Positions 1 to 5,442 of a stretch of 5,442 nt of DNA are shown in pieces; positions within the stretch are counted from its first letter, which is position 1, and every line of letters starts with the position of its first letter. The DNA is from Alphaproteobacteria bacterium (lineage in GTDB: Bacteria; Pseudomonadota; Alphaproteobacteria; Sphingomonadales; Emcibacteraceae), in NCBI GenBank assembly GCA_002401545.1, contig NVTJ01000134.1, positions 1 through 5,442 of the forward strand, in the 5' to 3' direction. Made by a program: the position numbers and the translations under genes. The notes under the pieces are model-generated. The model was not told where the DNA came from. It saw only the letters and a list, made by a program, of their open reading frames with translations, and did not search any database.

Positions 1-1541
1 GGGATATGAAATTCCGTGATCAGGTGGACCCAAAGCTGGCGAATTCCGAGTATAGGGTCCAGAAAGACTGTTACGCTTTTAAGGATTCAACCAAGAATTT
101 CTTCATTAATGATAAGGAAAATCCCTACACCCATGACCCGGATAAACCCTTTAGCTGGATAAGAGGGGATCATCTGGGGGGCCGGTCACTGCTCTGGCAC
201 CGGCAGAGCTACCGTTGGAGTGATCTGGATTTTACGGCTAATGTCAGGGATGGCCACGGGGTTGACTGGCCGATTCGTTACAAGGACCTTGAACATTGGT
301 ATGATCATGTGGAAATATTTGTCGGCGTGAGCGGCTCCCGGGAGGGGATAGCGCATTTGCCCGACGGAAAATTTCTGCCGCCCCATGAGATGAATTGTGT
401 GGAGACGGATTTCAAAGCCAGGACAGAGGCGTCCTATCCAGACCGCAAAGTGATCATAGGCCGCTGTGCCCATTTGACCGAGCCACAGGAAATTCACCTG
501 GATCTGGGGCGCGGAACCTGTCAGGCCCGTAACCAATGTCAGCGCGGCTGCTCTTTCGGGGCTTATTTCTCCAGCCAGAGTGCGACCCTGCCAGCCGCTG
601 AACGCACGGGGAACCTTACAACCGTGACCCACAGCATTGTCCATAGCCTGATTTATGATGACATAACCGGCAAAGCGACCGGTGTCAGGGTGATTGATGC
701 AAATACAAAGACGCACCGGGAATATTCCGCCCGGGTGATTTTCCTCTGCGCGTCAACTTTGGGCACAACACAGATATTATTAAACTCTGCGGACAAAAAT
801 TTCCCGAACGGTCTGGCCAACAGCAGCGGTGTTCTGGGTCATTATCTGATGGACCATACCATGCGCGCCGGGGCAACGGGGCGATATCCGGGCTTCAGGA
901 ATAAATATTATTTTGGCCGCCGCCCAACCGGAATTTATATCCCCCGGTTTCGTAATGTCACGGATACACATGACGCCTTTGTTAGAGGCTATGGCTTTCA
1001 GGGCGGGGCGCAGCGTGAGGGGTGGCAGGACATGGCGCATAAAGCCGGTTTTGGTGTGGATTATAAGGAAAGCATCCGCACACCGGGGCCGTGGACCTTT
1101 AATCTGGGCGGGTTCGGGGAAATGCTGCCGCGTTATGAAAATTATGTGCGTCTGCATAAAACAAAGCGCGATAAATGGGGTATGCCCCTGTTGCATATTA
1201 ATTGTACCTACGGCGATAACGAAAAGAAAATGAAGATGGATATGGCCGAGACAGCAAAAGATATGCTGACATCTGCGGGGCTTGCTGATGTGAAGCCTTA
1301 TGTGCATGAGACGCCCCCTGGCCTTGCCATTCATGAAATGGGCACGGCGCGTATGGGACATGATCCCGCAACGTCTGTTCTGAACCGCCATAACCAGTGT
1401 CATGATGTGAAGAATATATTTGTGACGGACGGCGCCGCCATGACGTCATCGGCCTGTCAAAACCCTTCAATCACTTATATGGCCCTGACCGCCAGAGCCG
1501 TGGATTTCGTGGTTCAGGAATTGAAATCGGGCAACCTGTAA
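1..1541 (+). CDS. GMC-family FAD-dependent oxidoreductase, glucoside 3-dehydrogenase/gluconate dehydrogenase-like (5' partial)
   Basis: Probable FAD-dependent sugar or glycoside dehydrogenase large subunit. The frame is open to the left edge. The first visible ATG (base 6) is unlikely to be the true start, because the Rossmann GxGxxG FAD-binding motif that opens GMC enzymes is absent and roughly 60 residues seem to be missing. Counting from that Met (511 residues), I see the GMC FAD-contact stretch GGRSLLWHRQSYRW at 58-71, and a C-terminal GMC domain with IHEMGTARMG (442-451, catalytic-type His443), FVTDGAAM (472-479) and QNPSIT (485-490, Asn486 as the second active-site residue). Cys172, Cys178 and Cys182 form CX5CX3C, the spacing of the [3Fe-4S] ligands in bacterial FAD-glucose dehydrogenase and glucoside 3-dehydrogenase. 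This suggests electron transfer to a cytochrome rather than to oxygen. Such enzymes usually have a small 'gluconate 2-dehydrogenase subunit 3' partner, which would have to lie outside the window. The family call is secure; the substrate is not determined. Confidence 0.93.
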   Translation, partial: DMKFRDQVDPKLANSEYRVQKDCYAFKDSTKNFFINDKENPYTHDPDKPFSWIRGDHLGGRSLLWHRQSYRWSDLDFTANVRDGHGVDWPIRYKDLEHWYDHVEIFVGVSGSREGIAHLPDGKFLPPHEMNCVETDFKARTEASYPDRKVIIGRCAHLTEPQEIHLDLGRGTCQARNQCQRGCSFGAYFSSQSATLPAAERTGNLTTVTHSIVHSLIYDDITGKATGVRVIDANTKTHREYSARVIFLCASTLGTTQILLNSADKNFPNGLANSSGVLGHYLMDHTMRAGATGRYPGFRNKYYFGRRPTGIYIPRFRNVTDTHDAFVRGYGFQGGAQREGWQDMAHKAGFGVDYKESIRTPGPWTFNLGGFGEMLPRYENYVRLHKTKRDKWGMPLLHINCTYGDNEKKMKMDMAETAKDMLTSAGLADVKPYVHETPPGLAIHEMGTARMGHDPATSVLNRHNQCHDVKNIFVTDGAAMTSSACQNPSITYMALTARAVDFVVQELKSGNL

Positions 1542-1544
1542 ATT

Positions 1545-3125
1545 CTATTTCCCAAATAATGTTGGCAGCAACAAACCGATCGTGATCATAAGGGAAAACA
1601 TGCCGAGCATCAGATAGGCTTCGTATTTGTGAAGAATTCCGGTCCCTTCCATTCTCTGGGCCTTTTCCGGAGAGATGTCGGCCTTGCCATGTCTGATGGC
1701 GGAGACGAGAAGACCGACCCCGATGGTGACAGCGCAGCCGATAAAATTCCACCACAGCCAGAAAACATCAGGCACATAAAGCCATAAATAGCTGTTAATG
1801 CCAACCCCGGATACAAGCCCCATATTGGCGCCAAGGGAATGCACCCGCTTGAAAAGAATAGCCAGCAGGAAGGTGCCGAGTATGGGGCCATAGAATACCG
1901 AACCGATTTTATTGATCGCCTCAATGACGGTGCTGGCAATCTGCCCGCCGAAGACGGAGAAAAGTACGATAACCACACCCCAGAAGAAAACAACAATACG
2001 GGACCAGAAAACATATTTATCTTTTCCCAGATCTTTGCCGGTCAGGCGGGTGAAGTCTTCCATGGTCACGGCGGTCAGGGAATTTAGAACAGAGCTGAGC
2101 GATGACATTGCCGCCGCGAGTAGCGCCACGACCAATATGCCAATAATACCGTGGGGCAGGTAATTGACAATGAAAAGCGGCACCATCATATCCAGCTTGT
2201 CAGATGGAATCAGTGCCATGAATTCCGGCGTCATCGCAACAAATGTTCCCAGTATCAGCCCGGTGGTGCAATAGATCAAAACAATGGGAAAACGGAAAAG
2301 GCCGTTACATAACAGGATTTTTCGGACCGTTGCCTCGCTGTTGGCGGAAAGGGTCCGCTGTGCCTGTGTCTGGTCACAGCCGTAATAGGAGGCATAAAGC
2401 ACCATGCCGCCAAAAATCATCGGCAAAAGCCCCCACTCATCACCGCTAAAGCCAAAGGAATCGGCACGGATTACCTTCAGCCTTTCCGTATCCACATTGG
2501 CCAGAAAGACATCAACACCGCCCAGATTATAGAGCGCAAAGGCCCCGACCGCAATAACCCCAAAGAATATCAGGATCATCTGGATGGCATCGGAATAGAC
2601 GACCGCCTTCATACCGCCCTGCAGGGAATAAATGATGGTGATAACGCCGATCACTGTGATTGAAGTCCAGAAATCAATCCCCATCATGCCTTCCAGAATA
2701 ATGGCGGTGGCATATATGGTAATGCCGGTACCAAAGGAACGACTGACCTGAAAAACAAAACTGATCAGAAGGCGCGTTGACATATCAAATCTGTTTTCCA
2801 GATATTCGTAAATACTGACAACCCCTGAACGGTACAGGGGCGGCAGGATATACATCATCAGGAAAATCATGGCCAGCGGTACGGCAAACTCATACGCCAG
2901 CCACACCATGCCGCCGTCCGGGCGCAAACCGACAAAGGCGGGGGCCGAGATAAAGCTGATGGCGGAAAGCTGTGTCGCCATTGTGGATAGGGTCAGCGGA
3001 AAAGTTCCCATACTTCTGCCGCCGAGGAAATAATCTTTTTTGCCCTTTTGTTCCTTGAAGAAATACCCCATGCCCAAAAGCATGGACAGATAGCCCGCCA
3101 CGATCGCGTAATCAAAATAATTCAT
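1545..3125 (-). CDS. Sodium:solute symporter (SSS family)
   Basis: Inner-membrane Na+-coupled uptake transporter of 526 residues, a normal length for the family, with about 13-14 hydrophobic segments. Family marks are SLQGGMKA at 167-174 followed by the YSDAIQM helix, and DQTQAQRTLSA at 251-261, the counterpart of the DQxxVQRxLxAK motif of sugar symporters. Ser341 and Ser342 with Ala338 (AAAMSSLSS) match the Na2-site residues Ala361/Ser364/Ser365 of vSGLT, and Ala50 and Leu53 in the unwound first core helix align with vSGLT Ala62/Ile65. I chose the ATG at 3125 because AAGGGA lies 6 nt upstream. A GTG at 3158 would add 11 residues and overlap the preceding gene by 14 bp. It follows the glycosidase gene by 19 bp in the same direction, so it is probably co-transcribed and supplies that enzyme's substrate. 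The solute cannot be read from the sequence; a glycoside or sugar is the contextual guess. Confidence 0.95.
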   Translation of the reverse strand: MNYFDYAIVAGYLSMLLGMGYFFKEQKGKKDYFLGGRSMGTFPLTLSTMATQLSAISFISAPAFVGLRPDGGMVWLAYEFAVPLAMIFLMMYILPPLYRSGVVSIYEYLENRFDMSTRLLISFVFQVSRSFGTGITIYATAIILEGMMGIDFWTSITVIGVITIIYSLQGGMKAVVYSDAIQMILIFFGVIAVGAFALYNLGGVDVFLANVDTERLKVIRADSFGFSGDEWGLLPMIFGGMVLYASYYGCDQTQAQRTLSANSEATVRKILLCNGLFRFPIVLIYCTTGLILGTFVAMTPEFMALIPSDKLDMMVPLFIVNYLPHGIIGILVVALLAAAMSSLSSVLNSLTAVTMEDFTRLTGKDLGKDKYVFWSRIVVFFWGVVIVLFSVFGGQIASTVIEAINKIGSVFYGPILGTFLLAILFKRVHSLGANMGLVSGVGINSYLWLYVPDVFWLWWNFIGCAVTIGVGLLVSAIRHGKADISPEKAQRMEGTGILHKYEAYLMLGMFSLMITIGLLLPTLFGK

Positions 3126-3131
3126 CTCTAG

Positions 3132-3137
3132 TCCCTT
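3132..3137 (-). promoter_or_regulatory. Ribosome binding site of the symporter gene
   Basis: AAGGGA on the minus strand sits 6 nt before the ATG at 3125. It decides for that ATG over the upstream in-frame GTG at 3158. The site falls in the 19-bp gap just after the glycosidase stop codon (TAG at 3147-3145), which fits translation from a shared mRNA. Confidence 0.6.
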
Positions 3138-3144
3138 ATTTTCT

Positions 3145-4866
3145 CTATATTTTAACACTTTGGCGCAGATGTTCAGCCATGAGCAGGAATGTGCTTGCGG
3201 TCCAGGTGAATCCCGGATCGCGCAAACCTTTCCCTGTCAGGGCATGGTGGTTTTCGGCAAAGTCATTTTCCTTGCACATGCCACAGAAACGCCCGGCAAT
3301 ATCATAAGCCTGTTCAGAATAGCCGCTGCGCATCAGGCCTGAAAAGACCAGATAGGTTGACGGTCCCCAGATGGGGCCGCGCCAATAGCCATCATCCATA
3401 AATTTATCACTGTCCGGATGCTCTGTGGCCAGCCCAAACGGCGTTTTGAACCGCTCAATAGTTGCGACGAGCCTTTCACGTATATCGCCCGGCAATCGCT
3501 TTCCAAGAAGTATGGGCAAGCAATAGATCAGGCAATCAGATATCACAATTTCGCCCCTCATCGCACCCTTGGCAATGAATTTTCCGCCGTCCCAGAGTTC
3601 CGCAATCAGAGCCTCATACATGCGGTCGGCTTTCTTCTTCCAAGAGCTGCTTTTGTCATTATCACCCATGAGGGCGGCAATCTCTGACAGGCAGTCCATC
3701 TGAATAATAAGGAATGTATTCAGGTCCGGGCCGATGATGGGAACGGTTTCATCGAACATGGTGCAGTTGTCCCAGCCACTGTCATAGCCGTGCAGGTAAT
3801 GGGCCAACTCCGCGCCGGGCAGGCGGCGATGGGTGAGCCAGAAATCTGTCCATTTTTCAAGGGATATAAAGAGGCTATGGAGGTTTGGGTCATCAGCGGC
3901 GGGCTTAAGGCGTATGACCATCTCTTGCAAAGTCCAGCCATGTATGGGGGGCTTGGTATAGTTGAAAATGAGTGACGTATCATTACAGGCATCGGGATAA
4001 CAGCCAAATTCATCCTGTTCGTCAGCCATAACCAGCATTTGGTCCCAGGCAAGCTGCGGATGGGCAGGCGCCAGTGCCAGGGCGTTGAAACAGTGATCCC
4101 AGCTCCAGACTTTGGCCATATAGTTTTTTGACATCAGCATGGTCGGACGCTTCAACAGGCCGTGAGGTTTTACGACAGCAGACCAGGTGATATAGGCGGC
4201 CAGTTCCCGCGCACTGTGGTACTCTGTATCGCTCTTTGGACTGCCCTCTAACCAATGGGTAAAATCTGCGGCCACGTCATCGCGACATTTTTCGAAGCTT
4301 TGCCTCTCCCTTGGCAGCCAGACACTCGTAAACATGTCGATGGCGATTTCCCAGCTTGCCCCCGCCACACAGAGTTCAACGTCTTCTTCCTTGCCGGTTT
4401 CATCTTCGCGTACGGATTGCCAGCTCATATTGCCTTTCAGGCATTCGATCTGAAATTTTCGCTGCATGGGCAAGACATTGAATGTGGCCAATCGGCCTTT
4501 ACCCATGCTCATTTCGGTCGAATAAACTTCAGTTCTGAGATAGGGCTTCAGTTTAAGACCAAAGCCCTTGCCGCGAATACGCAGGCTGTCTGTGCCGTCA
4601 AAAATAATTTCCACAAATTCCCCCGCCTTGCCGGTCCATTTCAGGGAATGGGGCTGGGCTACAGGGCGAATATCAACGGGGTTACCCCCTTTCTGAGGGG
4701 TTATTTCTATGACGGGTTTTGTATCACCATGATGGCACCTTAAAAAATATCGCTCTATATCATAGGGCTGAAATTTGGCAATGAGAGGCGAAACTGAAAG
4801 CCACGATCCGTGACGGCTGAAAGAAACATTTTCCAGAGAAATTGATTTCTGTACCAGGGTTGTCAT
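3145..4866 (-). CDS. GH63/MGH1-like alpha-glycosidase, candidate glucosylglycerate/mannosylglycerate hydrolase
   Basis: Predicted cytoplasmic inverting glycoside hydrolase of 573 residues with no signal peptide. Residues ~1-205 look like a beta-rich N-terminal domain; ~215-570 form an (alpha/alpha)6-barrel domain. Barrel motifs, in order, are VWSWDHCF (253-260), GYDSGWDN (360-367, Asp366 as likely general acid, matching the SGxD motif of GH63), GYWRGPIWGPSTY (493-505), and AENHHALTG (537-545, Glu538 as likely general base) followed by FTWTAS (553-558). This resembles GH63 mannosylglycerate and glucosylglycerate hydrolases (MGH1-like domain), but those are single-domain proteins of about 420-450 residues, so the N-terminal domain is extra. 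Trehalase-like or debranching-type activity on another alpha-glucoside is possible. An ATG at 4905 would add 13 residues, but those codons consist largely of the palindromic operator, so I prefer the ATG at 4866, although its Shine-Dalgarno sequence is weak (AGAG). It is first in an operon with the symporter and diverges from a glycerate kinase gene. The fold is secure; the substrate is inferred from context. Confidence 0.85.
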   Translation of the reverse strand: MTTLVQKSISLENVSFSRHGSWLSVSPLIAKFQPYDIERYFLRCHHGDTKPVIEITPQKGGNPVDIRPVAQPHSLKWTGKAGEFVEIIFDGTDSLRIRGKGFGLKLKPYLRTEVYSTEMSMGKGRLATFNVLPMQRKFQIECLKGNMSWQSVREDETGKEEDVELCVAGASWEIAIDMFTSVWLPRERQSFEKCRDDVAADFTHWLEGSPKSDTEYHSARELAAYITWSAVVKPHGLLKRPTMLMSKNYMAKVWSWDHCFNALALAPAHPQLAWDQMLVMADEQDEFGCYPDACNDTSLIFNYTKPPIHGWTLQEMVIRLKPAADDPNLHSLFISLEKWTDFWLTHRRLPGAELAHYLHGYDSGWDNCTMFDETVPIIGPDLNTFLIIQMDCLSEIAALMGDNDKSSSWKKKADRMYEALIAELWDGGKFIAKGAMRGEIVISDCLIYCLPILLGKRLPGDIRERLVATIERFKTPFGLATEHPDSDKFMDDGYWRGPIWGPSTYLVFSGLMRSGYSEQAYDIAGRFCGMCKENDFAENHHALTGKGLRDPGFTWTASTFLLMAEHLRQSVKI

Positions 4867-4887
4867 ACTCTGTTTTCCGCTTTCATT

Positions 4888-4899
4888 GAAACCGGTTTC
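4888..4899. promoter_or_regulatory. LacI-type operator, glycosidase-proximal copy
   Basis: GAAACCGGTTTC is a perfect 12-bp palindrome with a central CG step, the usual form of LacI/GalR-family operators. Read on the minus strand with flanks it is ATAGAAACCGGTTTCAAT, which matches the second site (4975-4992 read on the plus strand) at 16 of 18 positions. It lies 21 bp before the preferred start of the glycosidase gene. Repression would be expected in the absence of an inducer sugar or glycoside. No regulator gene is visible in the window. Confidence 0.72.
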
Positions 4900-4926
4900 T
4901 ATCATATATTTCTTGTGAATACAATG

Positions 4927-4955
4927 TTGTTTTATGGTGAAAATGGTCTTATTAT
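4927..4955 (+). promoter_or_regulatory. Predicted sigma70 promoter for the glycerate kinase gene
   Basis: TTGTTT (4927-4932) and TATTAT (4950-4955) are separated by 17 bp, a good -35/-10 pair. Transcription would start near 4962, leaving a leader of about 36 nt that contains the operator at 4978-4989. This is read by eye from consensus match only; the region is AT-rich, so chance matches are possible. Confidence 0.4.
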
Positions 4956-4960
4956 GTAAA
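4931..4960 (-). promoter_or_regulatory. Possible sigma70 promoter for the glycosidase-symporter operon
   Basis: On the minus strand, TTTACA (4960-4955) and CATAAA (4936-4931) are separated by 18 bp. A start near 4924 would place the operator at 4888-4899 inside the leader, mirroring the arrangement on the other side. The -10 is poor (4 of 6), and the elements overlap the opposing predicted promoter, so the two would compete for polymerase. Weak call. Confidence 0.22.
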
Positions 4961-4977
4961 AATGTTATGACAAAATA

Positions 4978-4989
4978 GAAACCGGTTTT
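4978..4989. promoter_or_regulatory. LacI-type operator, glycerate kinase-proximal copy
   Basis: GAAACCGGTTTT contains the 10-bp palindrome AAACCGGTTT and ends 8 bp before the glycerate kinase ATG. It is the counterpart of the site at 4888-4899; the two centres are 90 bp apart and each site's extended sequence reads toward its own gene. A bound repressor here would sit just downstream of the predicted promoter, across the 5' leader, and could block transcription. Confidence 0.72.
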
Positions 4990-4997
4990 GATAAAAG

Positions 4998-5442
4998 ATG
5001 AAAAAAGATCATCATACGGATTTTCTGCGCGCCCTGTTTGCCTGTGCGGTGCAGTCCGTCCATCCTTCAGCTTGTCTCGCCGCTCACCTGCCCGCAGACA
5101 GGATAGAGGGTCGAACGATCATTTTGGCGGCGGGCAAGGCCGCCACTGCGATGGCAAAGGTGGCGGCAGAAACCATGGCGGGGAAGCTTGAGGGGCTTGC
5201 GGTAACGCGTCATGGCCATCTGGCGGCTCATATGCCGGGGTGTATTGAAGTGATTGAGGCGGGGCACCCAATCCCCGATGCCATGAGCCGCGCCACCGCC
5301 CCGCGCATGATGGCACTGGCAGAAGCAGCCACAGAGGATGATCGTATCATCATGCTGATTTCCGGCGGGGCATCTGCGCTGCTTTCGGCCCCGGTGGCGG
5401 GGGTCACATTCAGTGACAAACAGAAGGTCACAAAATTCCTGT
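4998..5442 (+). CDS. Glycerate 2-kinase, DUF4147/TtuD-GckA family (3' partial)
   Basis: N-terminal 148 residues of a cytoplasmic kinase that converts D-glycerate and ATP to 2-phosphoglycerate, feeding lower glycolysis. Family members are usually about 420 residues, so roughly 270 are cut off at the right edge, including the C-terminal MOFRL domain. Visible motifs are AAGKAATAMA (44-53, with the conserved Lys47), VTRHGH (69-74), EAGHPIPDAMS (87-97) and the glycine/serine loop LISGGASALLSAPV (120-133) followed by FSDKQKVTKFL. A stop codon in frame at 4992-4994 fixes the ATG at 4998 as the first possible ATG, and the N-terminus aligns with the usual family start. There is no clear Shine-Dalgarno sequence; the leader is occupied by the operator. 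Older annotations call this family hydroxypyruvate reductase (ttuD), but the motifs are those of the kinase. Divergent from the glycosidase gene and apparently under the same regulator. Confidence 0.92.
   Translation, partial: MKKDHHTDFLRALFACAVQSVHPSACLAAHLPADRIEGRTIILAAGKAATAMAKVAAETMAGKLEGLAVTRHGHLAAHMPGCIEVIEAGHPIPDAMSRATAPRMMALAEAATEDDRIIMLISGGASALLSAPVAGVTFSDKQKVTKFL

Noticed and set aside
1042..1051. AAGCCGGTTT, 9 of 10 match to the operator core
   Set aside because: It lies in the middle of the GMC coding region, lacks the matching flanks, and one mismatch breaks the palindrome; a chance match is likely.
780..1403. Minus-strand open frame of 207 codons opposite the GMC gene
   Set aside because: It is antisense to the conserved GMC substrate and C-terminal domains, and its Cys/His/Arg-rich translation is typical of a shadow frame.
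1562..1573. GTTGGCAGCAAC as a terminator hairpin after the GMC gene
   Set aside because: The stem is only 4 bp, has no T-run, and lies within the symporter coding region.
4255..4743. Plus-strand open frame of 162 codons opposite the glycosidase gene
   Set aside because: It is fully antisense to a gene with clear family motifs, has no recognisable domain and no ribosome site; it is a shadow of the minus-strand codons.
4914..4930. TGTGA half-site as a CRP/cAMP-receptor site
   Set aside because: The second half does not match TCACA at the required spacing, so only a 5-bp match remains.
4988..5191. TTG-initiated open frame overlapping the start of the glycerate kinase
   Set aside because: It is in a different frame, its translation is low-complexity and Gly/Arg-rich, and the kinase frame carries the family motifs throughout.

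Overview
The window holds three nearly complete genes, one 5'-truncated CDS end and one 3'-truncated CDS start, and it is almost entirely coding. The organism looks like a Gram-negative proteobacterium of moderate GC content, most likely an alphaproteobacterium, possibly marine. This rests on the general look of the proteins and the Na+-type symporter, with no rRNA or marker gene, so it is a weak inference.

Layout. Bases 1-1541 (+) carry the C-terminal ~90% of a GMC-family FAD oxidoreductase whose N-terminal FAD-binding motif lies off the left edge. Its stop codon is only 3 bp from the stop of a convergent gene (1545-3125, -) for a sodium:solute symporter of the SSS family. Upstream of the symporter in the same direction, with a 19-bp gap, is a cytoplasmic (alpha/alpha)6-barrel glycosidase (3145-4866, -) resembling the GH63/MGH1-like mannosylglycerate/glucosylglycerate hydrolases. 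A 131-bp AT-rich divergent intergenic region follows. It contains two almost identical palindromes (core AAACCGGTTT) that look like LacI-family operators. At 4998 (+) a glycerate 2-kinase (DUF4147/TtuD-GckA type) begins and runs off the right edge.

Inferred logic. The symporter would import an intact glycoside and the signal-less glycosidase would cleave it in the cytoplasm. If the substrate is a glycosylglycerate (a compatible solute), cleavage would release hexose plus glycerate, and the divergent kinase would send the glycerate to 2-phosphoglycerate. The shared operators suggest that one regulator controls both arms. The convergent GMC enzyme has a CX5CX3C motif as in Fe-S-containing glucose/glucoside dehydrogenases. 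It may oxidise the same or a related glycoside, but its link to the operon is proximity only. Family assignments are well supported by motifs; the glycosylglycerate substrate is a hypothesis.
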